A stretch of DNA of 64,000 nt from Candidatus Delongbacteria bacterium (lineage in GTDB: Bacteria; CAIWAD01). The stretch's first letter is position 1, and each line of letters opens with the position of its first letter. The notes below the pieces were generated by a model. That model made no database searches and was not told the origin of the DNA. It worked only from the letters and a program-made list of their open reading frames with translations. Position numbers and translations under genes: made by a program. The stretch spans positions 107,001 through 171,000 of the forward strand of contig JACKCN010000001.1 in the NCBI GenBank assembly GCA_020634015.1, read 5' to 3'. Below are positions 1 to 8,322 of this stretch, piece after piece.

Positions 1-901
1 TCACCCAGTCCTTGACGCCGCTTTCAGGCAGCATCGAGGCCAGTGTCTGGGGCACGAACATGATCGACTGGGCAAAGATGATGGGCATCACGCCCGCCAT
101 GTTGATGCGCAGCGGAATGTTGGTCGACTGACCGCCCATCATGCGCTTGCCCACCACGCGCTTCGCGTACTGCACCGGAATCTTGCGCACGCCCTGGGTC
201 ATCATGATCGCGGCCATCACGGAGGCGACCATCAGGCCGAGCAGGAAGATCTCGGCCAGCAGGGGACGCGTCTTGGCGGCAACCTGCTGGAACTCGTCGA
301 AGAAGGCGTTGGGAATGGTCTCGATCACACCGATGAAGATGATCAGGCTGATGCCATTGCCCAGACCACGCTCTGTGATCTGCTCACCCAGCCACATCAG
401 GATCAGGCAGCCCGTGGTCAGCATCAGGATCACGCTGAACTTGAAGCCCAGACCCGGGTTGAGCACGATCGAGTCGCCACCGGGGGAGGTGATGCTCTCA
501 AGGAACACCGACACACCGGAAGCCTGCATCAGGGAGATCAGCACGGTGCCGTAGCGCGTGAGCTGGGTGATCTTCTTGCGGCCCTGCTCGCCTTCCTTCA
601 CCAGACGCTGGAAATAGGGAACCGTGGTTCCCATCATCTGAATGATGATGGAGGCGCTGATGTACGGCATGATGCCCAGTCCGAAAATGGCCACCTTCTG
701 GAAAGCGCCACCGGTGAACATGTCGTACAGACCGAAGAGGGTGTTCTGGCTCTGCTCGAAGAACTGACCCAATGCCGCAGCGTTGATTCCCGGTGTGGGA
801 ATGTGTGCGCCGATGCGGCAGATCAGAAAGATGAACAGGGTGAACAGCACCCGGTCTCTGAGCTCCGGAATCCGGAAGATGTTGGAAAACTTTTCGAGCA
901 T
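1..901 (-). CDS. secY: Protein translocase subunit SecY (3' end missing)
   Basis: Central channel subunit of the Sec translocon in the inner membrane. Reading the minus strand from the ATG at 899-901 gives about 300 residues with the SecY N-terminal pattern: MLEKFSNIFRIPELRDR, a first transmembrane helix, a plug-region glycine run, and further on PYISASIIIQ, the QGRKKITQ stretch and the RKIPVQYAKR loop. The coding sequence runs off the left edge, so the C-terminal helices are not visible. It follows rplO by 14 bp, the usual spc-operon order. No frameshift seen. Confidence 0.95.
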   Translation of the reverse strand, partial: MLEKFSNIFRIPELRDRVLFTLFIFLICRIGAHIPTPGINAAALGQFFEQSQNTLFGLYDMFTGGAFQKVAIFGLGIMPYISASIIIQMMGTTVPYFQRLVKEGEQGRKKITQLTRYGTVLISLMQASGVSVFLESITSPGGDSIVLNPGLGFKFSVILMLTTGCLILMWLGEQITERGLGNGISLIIFIGVIETIPNAFFDEFQQVAAKTRPLLAEIFLLGLMVASVMAAIMMTQGVRKIPVQYAKRVVGKRMMGGQSTNIPLRINMAGVMPIIFAQSIMFVPQTLASMLPESGVKDWV

Positions 902-915
902 CAGTTCTTCCGTGC

Positions 916-1353
916 TTAGGCGATGGATCCGCCTGCGCTTTCGATCCGTTCACGGGCGGACGCGGAGACCTTCAGGCCCTCCACCTTGACCGCCTTGGTC
1001 AGTTCCCCGTTCGACAGCACCTTGATGGGCTTGTTGATGTGGGAAATCACGCCGTGCTCCAGCAACAGCTCGGGGGTGATGGATACACCCGCACCGGCCA
1101 GGGCGTCAAGTTGCCCCAGACTCACCACCTGATTCTCCTCGCGGAAAATGTTGGTGAATCCGCGCTTGGGCAGGCGGCGCTGGATGGGCATCTGCCCACC
1201 TTCGAACCAGGCGCGATGCTTGGCACCGCTGCGGGACATCTGGCCCTTGTGGCCACGGGTGGCCGTGCCACCGTGTCCGGAACCCGTACCGCGAGCAATG
1301 CGCTTGCGCTTCTTGCGGGAACCGTCCGCGTATTTCAGACTGCCGAGATTCAT
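916..1353 (-). CDS. rplO: Large ribosomal subunit protein uL15
   Basis: 50S subunit protein L15, 145 aa, normal length. The N-terminal glycine/arginine-rich tail (RIARGTGSGHGGTATRGHKGQ region, residues 18-38) that reaches into 23S rRNA is intact, as is the C-terminal SASARERIESAGG signature. It starts with ATG. It lies between rpmD (13-bp gap) and secY, as in most spc operons. Confidence 0.97.
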   Translation of the reverse strand: MNLGSLKYADGSRKKRKRIARGTGSGHGGTATRGHKGQMSRSGAKHRAWFEGGQMPIQRRLPKRGFTNIFREENQVVSLGQLDALAGAGVSITPELLLEHGVISHINKPIKVLSNGELTKAVKVEGLKVSASARERIESAGGSIA

Positions 1354-1366
1354 TCGGGAGCTCCTT

Positions 1367-1546
1367 CTACTCGATTTCCTCGACCTGCACCAGATGCTGG
1401 ACCTTGTTCACCATGCCCCGGATTTCGGGGGTGGCTTCGTGGATCACGCTGTGATGCAGACGCTTGAGTCCCAGCGCTTCGATCGTGGCTTCCTGCTTGC
1501 GGATCCGGCCGATGGTGCTGCGCTTCCAGGTGATTTTCAGCTTCAT
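1367..1546 (-). CDS. rpmD: Large ribosomal subunit protein uL30
   Basis: Small 59-aa gene read directly from the minus strand between rpsE and rplO. The protein starts MKLKITWKRSTIGR and contains the L30 core TIEALGLKRLHHSV and GMVNKVQHLVQVEE. ATG at 1544-1546, stop TAG at 1367-1369. An AGGCCGGG-type purine run precedes the start. Size and neighbours are those expected for bacterial L30. Confidence 0.95.
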   Translation of the reverse strand: MKLKITWKRSTIGRIRKQEATIEALGLKRLHHSVIHEATPEIRGMVNKVQHLVQVEEIE

Positions 1547-1555
1547 CCCGGCCTC

Positions 1556-2056
1556 CTATTCGTAAAGCTCTTTGACCGTCACGTTCAGGCGGCGGGCCTT
1601 GGCGGCGGGAGAATCCATCTGTGTCAGGGCCACGAAGGTTGCCTTGACGACGTTGTGCGGATTGTTGCTGCCCAGATTCTTGGCCAGCACATCATGCACA
1701 CCCAGGCACTCCATCACCGCGCGGACATTGCCGCCGGCGATGACGCCCGTTCCCGCGGAAGCCGGGCGCAGCAGAACCTTGCCCGCGCCGAACTTGCCAA
1801 TGATCTCGTGAGGCAGCGTGGTGCCCGAGAGTTCGATCTTGATCATGTTGCGTCGGGCCATTTCCGTGCCCTTGCTGATGGCATCGACCACTTCACGGGC
1901 CTTGCCCAGGCCCCAGCCTACCCGGCCGTTGCCGTCGCCGACGACCACGATGGCGTTGAACCCGAAGTGGCGACCACCCTTGACGACCTTGGCCGTACGG
2001 TTGATCTTGACCACTTTCTCGATCAGGCTCATCTCGGAGGTGTTGACGTGTTCCAA
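1556..2056 (-). CDS. rpsE: Small ribosomal subunit protein uS5
   Basis: 30S subunit protein S5, 166 aa, part of the decoding-fidelity region. The KGGRHFGFNAIVVVGDGNGRVGWG double-stranded RNA-binding part is present around residues 26-50, and the C-terminal NVVKATFVALTQM is typical. The proposed start is a TTG at 2056 with a GGGG-containing ribosome-binding site; the alternative ATG eight codons in (2032) has no purine-rich leader, so the TTG is preferred. Confidence 0.95.
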   Translation of the reverse strand: MEHVNTSEMSLIEKVVKINRTAKVVKGGRHFGFNAIVVVGDGNGRVGWGLGKAREVVDAISKGTEMARRNMIKIELSGTTLPHEIIGKFGAGKVLLRPASAGTGVIAGGNVRAVMECLGVHDVLAKNLGSNNPHNVVKATFVALTQMDSPAAKARRLNVTVKELYE

Positions 2057-2073
2057 GGTGTGCGTCCCCTTCG

Positions 2074-2436
2074 CTAGAATTTCAGTCCACCTTCACGCGC
2101 ACCATCGGCGAGGGCCTTGACCCTGCCCAGATACGCGTAACCGGAACGGTCGAACACACAGGTGTCGATGTCCTTGGCCAGGGCGCGCTCGGCGATGGCC
2201 TTGCCCACCAGCTTGCTGCGTTCGGAAGGCTTCACCGAACCCAGGGATTCCTTCAGGTCCGCACTCAGACTGGAGGCCGCGACCAGGGTGACGCCAGTCT
2301 CGTCGTCGATCAGCTGGGCGTAGATGTGGCCCGTGCTGCGGAACACGGAAAGACGCGGCTTCAGGGCACTGCCCGAGACCTTCTTGCGGATGTGCATGTG
2401 ACGCCGAGCCCGGCTGTCAATGTTGAGCTTCCTCAT
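2074..2436 (-). CDS. rplR: Large ribosomal subunit protein uL18
   Basis: 50S protein L18 (120 aa), binds 5S rRNA in the central protuberance. The family pattern is clear: RKKVSGSALKPRLSVFRSTGHIYAQ in the first third, followed by GKAIAERAL and the C-terminal FDRSGYAYLGRVKALADGAREGGL. ATG start. Gap of 14 bp from rplF and 17 bp to rpsE. Confidence 0.96.
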   Translation of the reverse strand: MRKLNIDSRARRHMHIRKKVSGSALKPRLSVFRSTGHIYAQLIDDETGVTLVAASSLSADLKESLGSVKPSERSKLVGKAIAERALAKDIDTCVFDRSGYAYLGRVKALADGAREGGLKF

Positions 2437-2450
2437 GGCGTGCCCCGTTC

Positions 2451-2990
2451 CTATTTCTTGCCGGACTTGCCGGCCTTCTTCTCGACGTACTCACCCTTGT
2501 AGCGGATACCCTTGCCCTTGTAGGGTTCGGGGGGACGCAGCTTGCGGATGGTGGCCGCCACTTCGCCCACCAGCTGGCGATCGATGCCTTCGATCACGAT
2601 CTGGGTGTTCTTGGGACAGGTGATGTTGATCCCGGGCGGGCAGTTGAACACGACCAGGTGCGTGAAGCCGAGCTTCAGATTCAACACCCTGCCGCGCATC
2701 TCGGCCACGAAGCCCACGCCCTGGATTTCCAGGTCACGGCGGTAACCCACCGTCACTCCGGTCACCATGTTGGCGATCAGGGCACGGGTCATTCCGTGCA
2801 GTGCCCGATGCTGGCGTTCATCCGTGGGACGGCTGACGACGATGTTGCCTTCGTCTTCCGCGACCGTCATGTCCGGATGGAGAGTCAGCTCCAACTCACC
2901 TTTGGGACCCTTTACCGAGATCCGGCTTGCGCCCAGGCTGACCTCGACTCCCGCAGGGCGGGGAATGGGCAATCGTCCAATACGAGACAC
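2451..2990 (-). CDS. rplF: Large ribosomal subunit protein uL6
   Basis: 50S protein L6, 179 aa from the GTG at 2988-2990. The open frame extends upstream to 3041, but SRIGRLPIP is the universal L6 N-terminus and a strong AAGGAGG ribosome-binding site lies 6-7 bases before this GTG, which settles the start. The C-terminal L6 signature RPPEPYKGKGIRYKGE is complete, followed by a lysine-rich tail. Confidence 0.96.
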   Translation of the reverse strand: MSRIGRLPIPRPAGVEVSLGASRISVKGPKGELELTLHPDMTVAEDEGNIVVSRPTDERQHRALHGMTRALIANMVTGVTVGYRRDLEIQGVGFVAEMRGRVLNLKLGFTHLVVFNCPPGINITCPKNTQIVIEGIDRQLVGEVAATIRKLRPPEPYKGKGIRYKGEYVEKKAGKSGKK

Positions 2991-3006
2991 CGTGGCCTCC
3001 TTCGAA

Positions 3007-3405
3007 TTACCAGATGTAACAGAGCACTTCCCCACCCACATTGCGGGTCTTGGCTTCCTTGTTGGTCAGGATGCCTTCGGGGGTGCTGAGAATCGCGATG
3101 CCCAGGTTGCTCTTGACGCGTGGCAGGTTTGCCACAGCGCGATACTGGCGCAGTCCGGGCTTGGAGACACGACGCAGTCCGGAAATCACGTTCCGGCCTT
3201 CCTGGGTGTAGCTCAAGGCAATCCGGATGGTCCCCTGGGGACCTTCCTCGACCACCTTGTAGGCACGCAGGTAATGCTCACGCACAAGGATGTCCACAAT
3301 CTGTTCCTTCATGCGCGAACGAGGACAGTCGACCACTTTCCGTCCGGCCATGATGGCGTTGCGGATGCGGGTCAGCAGATCAGCGATGGGATCGGTCACC
3401 GGCAT
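3007..3405 (-). CDS. rpsH: Small ribosomal subunit protein uS8
   Basis: 30S protein S8, 132 aa from the ATG at 3403-3405 (MPVTDPIADLLTRIRNA), with CAGGAG upstream. The open frame continues further upstream but only into the rpsN end. C-terminal GIAILSTPEGILTNKEA and GGEVLCYIW are the conserved 16S-binding signature. In E. coli S8 also represses spc translation; whether that holds here cannot be judged. Confidence 0.96.
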   Translation of the reverse strand: MPVTDPIADLLTRIRNAIMAGRKVVDCPRSRMKEQIVDILVREHYLRAYKVVEEGPQGTIRIALSYTQEGRNVISGLRRVSKPGLRQYRAVANLPRVKSNLGIAILSTPEGILTNKEAKTRNVGGEVLCYIW

Positions 3406-3421
3406 GGTGTCACACTCCTGA

Positions 3422-3607
3422 TTACCAGCTCGACTTGACGACGCCGGGGATTTCACCGTTTGAAGCCATCTGGCGGAAGCAGATTCGGCAGATGCCGAAC
3501 TTGCGGATGAAGGCGCGGGGACGACCGCAGCGACGGCAGCGGTTGTACGCCCTTACCTGAAACTTCGGGGTCGCCTGGGATTTCTTGATCAGCGCTTTGC
3601 GGGCCAT
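3422..3607 (-). CDS. rpsN: Small ribosomal subunit protein uS14, zinc-binding short form
   Basis: 61-aa S14 of the short, type Z class. Cys pairs CRRC (residues 24-27) and CRIC (40-43) form the zinc knuckle that the longer zinc-free S14 lacks. The protein ends in the normal PGVVKSSW. ATG at 3605-3607, two bases after the rplE stop. It is the only S14 in the window, so the cell presumably relies on the zinc form unless a paralogue lies elsewhere. Confidence 0.95.
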   Translation of the reverse strand: MARKALIKKSQATPKFQVRAYNRCRRCGRPRAFIRKFGICRICFRQMASNGEIPGVVKSSW

Positions 3608-3609
3608 GC

Positions 3610-4176
3610 TTATGCTTCCTTCGTCTTCCGGGTGACAATGGGCATTCCCAGTTGCTTCAGCAGCTGGTAGCACTCTTCGTCTGTATTCGCACTGGTGACG
3701 AATGCGATGTCCAGGCCGTGGACCCGCTCCACCTTGTCGTATTCGATTTCGGAGAAGATGATCTGCTCGCGGATGCCGAGGTTGTAGTTCCCGCGGCCGT
3801 CGAAGGACTTGTTGGACAAGCCGCGGAAGTCGCGGATACGCGGCGCCGAGATCGAAATGAAACGATCCAGGAACTCCCACATCGCATCACGACGCAGAGT
3901 CACCGAGGTGCCCACCGGCATGTTCTCGCGCAGCTTGAAGTTCGAGATCGCCTTGCGGGAATTGTTGATCACCGGCTTGCGGCCCGTGATGCGCTGCAAC
4001 TCATCCACCACGGCCTCGAGCGCCTTGGGATTGTCCTTGGCTTCGCCCATGCCCACGTTCAGCACGATCTTCTTCAGCCGCGGCACCTGCATGATGTTGC
4101 CGTAGCCGAAGGTCTTCTTCAGGGCTTCGCGTACCGTATCGCGGTACTTGGTCTTCAATCGGGGTTCGTAGCTCAT
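3610..4176 (-). CDS. rplE: Large ribosomal subunit protein uL5
   Basis: 50S protein L5, 188 aa from the ATG at 4174-4176 (MSYEPRLKTKYRDTVREAL). The frame is open further upstream, through rplX, but this ATG gives the family N-terminus. Key segments: PRLKKIVLNVGMGEAKDNPK, the PVINNSRKAISNFKLRE region and DRFISISAPRIRDFRGL. Contacts 5S rRNA and the P-site tRNA. Confidence 0.96.
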   Translation of the reverse strand: MSYEPRLKTKYRDTVREALKKTFGYGNIMQVPRLKKIVLNVGMGEAKDNPKALEAVVDELQRITGRKPVINNSRKAISNFKLRENMPVGTSVTLRRDAMWEFLDRFISISAPRIRDFRGLSNKSFDGRGNYNLGIREQIIFSEIEYDKVERVHGLDIAFVTSANTDEECYQLLKQLGMPIVTRKTKEA

Positions 4177-4180
4177 CGGC

Positions 4181-4489
4181 CTACACCAATTCGTTGCTGG
4201 TTTTGGAGTAACGGGCGCGCTTGCCATTCTCGAGAACCTTGATGCCCAGCTTGGCTTTCTTGCCGGACCCCGGTTCCACGAAGGCCACCTTGCAGGCAGC
4301 GATCGGGGCTTCCTTCTCGATGATGCCACCGGTCTGGTTGCGCTGGTTGGGCTTCGTGTGACGCTTGACCACGTTCACACCTTCCACGATCAGCTTGTCC
4401 TTGCTCGGCATGGCCATCAGGACCTTGCCCTGCTTGCCCTTGTCGTCACCGGACAGAACGACCACCTTGTCGCCCTTTTTCAACTTCAT
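4181..4489 (-). CDS. rplX: Large ribosomal subunit protein uL24
   Basis: 50S assembly initiator protein L24, 102 aa. The KOW motif is at the N-terminus (KKGDKVVVLSGDDKGKQGKV). The start ATG at 4487-4489 overlaps the rplN stop in a TGATG arrangement, indicating translational coupling; an in-frame GTG one codon upstream is less likely. The C-terminus (RYSKTSNELV) is slightly divergent, as usual for this protein. Confidence 0.95.
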   Translation of the reverse strand: MKLKKGDKVVVLSGDDKGKQGKVLMAMPSKDKLIVEGVNVVKRHTKPNQRNQTGGIIEKEAPIAACKVAFVEPGSGKKAKLGIKVLENGKRARYSKTSNELV

Positions 4490-4857
4490 CACAACACCTC
4501 CGGCGCAAGGGACACGATCTTCATGTATTCCTTTTCGCGCAGTTCGCGGGCCACCGGCCCGAAGATGCGCGTGCCCTTCGGCTCGCGCTTTTCATCAATG
4601 ATCACCGCCGCGTTGTCGTCGAAGCGGATATACGAACCGTCCGCACGGCGGATTTCCTTGCGGGTCCGCACCACGACTGCACGCACGACGGATCCCTTCT
4701 TCACATTGCCACCGGGAAGGGCTTTCTTCACGGATGCGACAATGATGTCGCCAATGCGGGCGTAACGACGCTTGCTGCCTCCCAGAATGCGGAAGCACTT
4801 GATGGTCTTGGCGCCCGTGTTGTCGGCGACGTTCAGGACGGTCTCTTCCTGGATCAT
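4489..4857 (-). CDS. rplN: Large ribosomal subunit protein uL14
   Basis: 50S protein L14, exactly 122 aa as in nearly all bacteria. Starts MIQEETVLNVADNTGAK and carries the L14 signature with RYARIGDIIVASVKKALPGG. Its stop overlaps the rplX start. Follows rpsQ by 15 bp. Confidence 0.97.
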   Translation of the reverse strand: MIQEETVLNVADNTGAKTIKCFRILGGSKRRYARIGDIIVASVKKALPGGNVKKGSVVRAVVVRTRKEIRRADGSYIRFDDNAAVIIDEKREPKGTRIFGPVARELREKEYMKIVSLAPEVL

Positions 4858-4872
4858 CTGCCCACCTCCTGG

Positions 4873-5136
4873 TTACTTGCGGCGTTCGATGACTTCCGTC
4901 AACCGCCAGCGCTTCTTGCGACTCAACGGGCGGCATTCGGTGATGCTCACCAGGTCGCCGATCTGCGCATCGTTGGTCTCGTCGTGGGCCATGTACTTCT
5001 TCGTGCTCTGGAAGTACTTCTTGTAGATCGGATGCTTCACCTTGCGGACAACCGCAACCGTGATGCTCTTTTCCATCTTGTTTGACACGACCCGTCCCAC
5101 CCGGACCTTGCGAATTCCACGCTCATCCATGGCCAT
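4873..5136 (-). CDS. rpsQ: Small ribosomal subunit protein uS17
   Basis: 30S protein S17, 87 aa. The OB-fold protein is recognised by GRVVSNKMEKSITVAV near the N-terminus and the signature GDLVSITECRPLSRKKRWRL near the C-terminus. ATG start, only 3 bp after the rpmC stop. Confidence 0.96.
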   Translation of the reverse strand: MAMDERGIRKVRVGRVVSNKMEKSITVAVVRKVKHPIYKKYFQSTKKYMAHDETNDAQIGDLVSITECRPLSRKKRWRLTEVIERRK

Positions 5137-5139
5137 TTC

Positions 5140-5346
5140 CTAGCTCTCCTTCCGGATGCCCAGATCCATCTCGCGGACGAGGGTCTGCAGGCGGGCAATG
5201 TTCTTGCGCACACGGCGAATCTCCAGTGGATTGTCCAGCTGTGAGGTACCGTGCTTGAAGTTAAGGGAAGACATGGCGGCTTCCGCTTCACTCAGTCGGG
5301 TCAGCAATTCTGCCCGGCCCAATGTGTTCAGTTCTTTGGCTTTCAT
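5140..5346 (-). CDS. rpmC: Large ribosomal subunit protein uL29
   Basis: 50S protein L29, 68 aa of two alpha helices at the tunnel exit. Conserved features: MKAKELNTLGRAELLTRL, the NPLEIRRVRKNIARLQTL helix and a short charged tail. Normal position between rplP and rpsQ. Confidence 0.94.
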   Translation of the reverse strand: MKAKELNTLGRAELLTRLSEAEAAMSSLNFKHGTSQLDNPLEIRRVRKNIARLQTLVREMDLGIRKES

Positions 5347-5355
5347 CGCGAGGCC

Positions 5356-5766
5356 CTAGATTTCCCGGGTGACGAACTTGGTGTGGATCGGCAGCTTGTG
5401 GCTGGCCAGGCGCATTGCCTCACGGGCAACTTCGGGCTTCACGCCTTCGATCTCGAACATGATCAGACCCGGCCTGACGACGGCGACCCAGAACTCCGGT
5501 CCGCCCTTGCCCTTGCCCATACGGGTCTCGAGGGGCTTCTTGGACACAGGCTTGTCCGGGAACACGCGGATCCAGACTTTTCCGGACCTCTTGATCGAAC
5601 GGGTCATCGCGATACGGGCCGCCTCGATCTGACGCGCTGTGATCCAGCCGCATTCGAGGGCCTTCAGGCCGAATTCGCCGAAATCCACATTGCAACCACG
5701 ATGGGCCAGACCACGCATCCTGCCGCGAAACTGCTTGCGGCGTTTGACTCGCTTTGGCATCAACAT
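5356..5766 (-). CDS. rplP: Large ribosomal subunit protein uL16
   Basis: 50S protein L16, 136 aa, near the A-site. Starts MLMPKRVKRRKQFRGRM; the upstream ATG is used because an AAGGG site lies 8 bases before it, inside the rpsC end. The two L16 signatures KSGKVWIRVFPDKPVSKKP-like and RMGKGKG(G)PEFWVA are intact. Starts 5 bp after the rpsC stop. Confidence 0.96.
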   Translation of the reverse strand: MLMPKRVKRRKQFRGRMRGLAHRGCNVDFGEFGLKALECGWITARQIEAARIAMTRSIKRSGKVWIRVFPDKPVSKKPLETRMGKGKGGPEFWVAVVRPGLIMFEIEGVKPEVAREAMRLASHKLPIHTKFVTREI

Positions 5767-5771
5767 GCTGC

Positions 5772-6506
5772 TTACCCTTTCCTGGTCCGGGGGCCACGGG
5801 GAGCCGCGGCGGGTGCGGGCGCGCCACCGGGACGCGCGGCAGGTCCGCGATTGCTGCGTGGCACACCATAGTCAATGCCGAACTTCTCGCCCTTGCAGAT
5901 CCACACCTTCACGCCGATCAGGCCATAGGTGGTGTGGGCTTCGGAGAGGGCGTAATCGATGTCCGCGCGCAGAGTGTGCAGCGGGATGCGCCCTTCCTTG
6001 TACATCTCGCGGCGGGACATTTCGGCACCGCCCAGACGACCGCTGCACATGATCTTGATGCCTTCGGCCCCATTGCGCATGGTGGCCTGCAAGGTCTTCT
6101 TCATGGCGCGGCGGAAGGATACACGACCTTCCAGCTGCCGGGCGACCGAATCGGCGACGAGCTGGGCCACCAGCTCGGGCTTCTTGATTTCAAGGATGTT
6201 GACCTGGACGGTGGCGTTGAACTTGGTGTTCAGCTCCTGACGCAGACGCTCCACATCCTGACCCTTGCGGCCGATGACCAGTCCGGGGCGGGCGGTGTGA
6301 ATCGTCAGCACCACGTTCCGGGAATGGCGCTGGATCTCGACCTTGGCGATGCCGGCCTGCTTGTAGGCCTTGCGGTTGAGGATGTAGCGACGGATCTCCA
6401 CATCTTCCATCAACTTGTCGGCGAAATGGGACTCGTCGAACCAGTTGGAACTCCAGGTCTTGTTGATGCCCAGCCGAAAGCCGATCGGGTTTACTTTCTG
6501 TCCCAA
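5772..6506 (-). CDS. rpsC: Small ribosomal subunit protein uS3
   Basis: 30S protein S3, 244 aa, at the mRNA entry site. The start is a TTG at 6504-6506, one base after the rplV stop: it gives the universal GQKVNPIGFRLG N-terminus, whereas in-frame upstream codons lie inside rplV. A KH domain (VIGRKGQDVERLRQEL) and the S3 C-terminal signature are present. The C-terminus carries an Ala/Pro/Gly-rich tail ending in RGPRTRKG, a variable extension common in this family. Confidence 0.95.
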   Translation of the reverse strand: MGQKVNPIGFRLGINKTWSSNWFDESHFADKLMEDVEIRRYILNRKAYKQAGIAKVEIQRHSRNVVLTIHTARPGLVIGRKGQDVERLRQELNTKFNATVQVNILEIKKPELVAQLVADSVARQLEGRVSFRRAMKKTLQATMRNGAEGIKIMCSGRLGGAEMSRREMYKEGRIPLHTLRADIDYALSEAHTTYGLIGVKVWICKGEKFGIDYGVPRSNRGPAARPGGAPAPAAAPRGPRTRKG

Positions 6507-6507
6507 T

Positions 6508-6873
6508 CTACTCCTCCGTGTCGCTGTTTTCGGACCCGTTGTCACCCACCACCACGGTGAGATGACTGGAGCGCTTGCGCAGCACCGTGGCCCGTCCGTG
6601 TGCACGGGGCAGGAAACGCTTCTGTGTAGGACCTTCGTCCACCCAGATCCGGGTGATCACAAGATCTTCGACGGTGCTGGAGGCACTCTGATTGTTGATC
6701 AGATTGGCCACCGCGGATTTGACGGCCTTGAAAACCGGGGTTGCCGAGCGCTTGGGAGACAGCTGAAGCTGAATCAAAGCCTCGTTGACTTTCATTCCCC
6801 GCACAAGATTGGCGACAAGGCGCATCTTGCGCGGCGAGATCCGCAGATTGCGGCTGATCGCTTTGGCGTGCAT
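6508..6873 (-). CDS. rplV: Large ribosomal subunit protein uL22
   Basis: 50S protein L22, 121 aa from the ATG at 6871-6873 (MHAKAISRNLRISPRKMRLV), preceded by GAAAGG. The tunnel-lining beta-hairpin region (VDEGPTQKRFLPRAHGRA) is intact. The C-terminus is extended by an acidic tail (NGSENSDTEE), about ten residues longer than the E. coli protein. Confidence 0.95.
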   Translation of the reverse strand: MHAKAISRNLRISPRKMRLVANLVRGMKVNEALIQLQLSPKRSATPVFKAVKSAVANLINNQSASSTVEDLVITRIWVDEGPTQKRFLPRAHGRATVLRKRSSHLTVVVGDNGSENSDTEE

Positions 6874-6892
6874 GCGAATCCTTTCCAGCGCC

Positions 6893-7177
6893 TTAGCGCT
6901 TGCCCTTCTTGTCACCCTTCTTCTCCTTGTGCCCATGGTAGGTGCGCGTGGGGGAGAATTCACCCAGCTTGTGTCCCACCATGTTTTCGCTGACGTACAC
7001 GGGAATGAACTTCTTCCCATTGTGCACGGCAAAGGTCAGTCCGATGAAGTCTGGCGAAATCACGCTGCGCCGGCTCCAGGTCTGTATCACCTTCTTGTTC
7101 AGCTGATCCTTCATCGCCAGCGCCTTGGTCTCCAGGTGCTCTTCGATGAAGGGGCCTTTCTTTACGGATCTCGGCAT
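6893..7177 (-). CDS. rpsS: Small ribosomal subunit protein uS19
   Basis: 30S protein S19, 94 aa. MPRSVKKGPFIEEHL start, TWSRRSVISPDFIGLTFAVH and the signature HKLGEFSPTRTYHGH are all present, followed by a lysine-rich tail. 17 bp after rplB. Confidence 0.97.
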   Translation of the reverse strand: MPRSVKKGPFIEEHLETKALAMKDQLNKKVIQTWSRRSVISPDFIGLTFAVHNGKKFIPVYVSENMVGHKLGEFSPTRTYHGHKEKKGDKKGKR

Positions 7178-7194
7178 TCTCTGAGGCTCCTGGT

Positions 7195-8022
7195 CTACTT
7201 GCTCCGGCGGCGGACGATGTACTTGTCAGAAGGATTGCTCTTCTTGCGGGTCTTGTAACCCTTGGCAAGCTGGCCCCACGGTGAACACGGATGGCGTCCT
7301 CCGCTCGTGCGTCCCTCGCCACCACCCATCGGGTGATCCACCGGGTTCATGGCCACGCCTCGCACCGTGGGGCGGATGCCCTTCCAGCGGCTGCGACCGG
7401 CCTTGCCCGATGAAATGTTCATGTGATCACTGTTGCCCACCTGGCCCAGTGTGGCACGGCAATTCTCATGCACCTTGCGCACTTCCCCGGAAGGCAGCTT
7501 CAGCAGGATGTAGTTGCCGTCCTTGGCCATCACCTGGATGCGCGTACCGGCGCTGCGGCCCATCTGGGCGCCCTTGCCGATCTTCAGCTCCACGCAGTGC
7601 ACGGTTTCACCCGTGGGAATGTTCTTGAGCGGCAAGCAGTTGCCGGTCTTGATCTCCGAGCCGACTCCGCTGGTGATCCAGTCGTCGACCTTCAGTCCCT
7701 GCGGGGCGATGATGTAACGTTTCTCACCGTCCTTGTAGAACAACAGGGCCAGATTGGCGCTGCGATTGGGATCGTATTCCAGGGCCGCGACGCGGGCGGG
7801 AATACCGTCCTTGTTCCGACGGAAGTCAACGATGCGCAGCTTCTGCTTGTGTCCACCGCCCTGATGGCGGCAGGTGACACGCCCCGTGTTGTTGCGGCCG
7901 CCCGTACGCTTCTTGGGCGCGATCAGGCTGCGGGTCGGGCCGTCCTTGGACAGCTCTTCCCGGGTGACCATGACCTTGAAACGGGTCGAGGGGGTGTAGG
8001 GTTTGTGTTTCTTCAGTGCCAT
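7195..8022 (-). CDS. rplB: Large ribosomal subunit protein uL2
   Basis: 50S protein L2, 275 aa, essential for subunit association and the peptidyl-transferase centre. Contains KRTGGRNNTGRVTCRHQGGGHK near the N-terminus and the conserved RGVAMNPVDHPMGGGEGR loop, including the functionally important histidine. ATG with a GGAG site upstream. Normal length. Confidence 0.97.
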   Translation of the reverse strand: MALKKHKPYTPSTRFKVMVTREELSKDGPTRSLIAPKKRTGGRNNTGRVTCRHQGGGHKQKLRIVDFRRNKDGIPARVAALEYDPNRSANLALLFYKDGEKRYIIAPQGLKVDDWITSGVGSEIKTGNCLPLKNIPTGETVHCVELKIGKGAQMGRSAGTRIQVMAKDGNYILLKLPSGEVRKVHENCRATLGQVGNSDHMNISSGKAGRSRWKGIRPTVRGVAMNPVDHPMGGGEGRTSGGRHPCSPWGQLAKGYKTRKKSNPSDKYIVRRRSK

Positions 8023-8031
8023 CGGGATCTC

Positions 8032-8322
8032 CTAGACGCCTTCGACGATTTCGATGCGGTCACCCTGCTTGAGGGTGACGATGGCCTTCTTCCAGGAACT
8101 GCGTCGTCCCACGAACTTGCCCTGGCGCTTGAGCTTGCCAGCCACGTTCATGGTGCGCACGTCCTCGACGCTGACACCGAACTGCTTCTCGACCGCGCTC
8201 TTGATTTCCAGCTTGTTGCAGCCCTTGGCCACCACGAAGCCGTACTGATTGCGCTCATCCTGGAGCACCATCATCTTCTCGGTCAGCAGCGGATGCACGA
8301 GAACCGGTTTGTTGCTAGTCAC
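8032..8322 (-). CDS. rplW: Large ribosomal subunit protein uL23
   Basis: 50S protein L23, 96 aa, docking site for trigger factor and SRP at the tunnel exit. Recognised by VHPLLTEKMM, the QYGFVVAKGCNKLEIKSAVEKQFGV core and GRRSSWKKAIVTL. Starts with GTG at 8322, inside the last codons of rplD (8-bp overlap), suggesting translational coupling. Confidence 0.96.
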   Translation of the reverse strand: MTSNKPVLVHPLLTEKMMVLQDERNQYGFVVAKGCNKLEIKSAVEKQFGVSVEDVRTMNVAGKLKRQGKFVGRRSSWKKAIVTLKQGDRIEIVEGV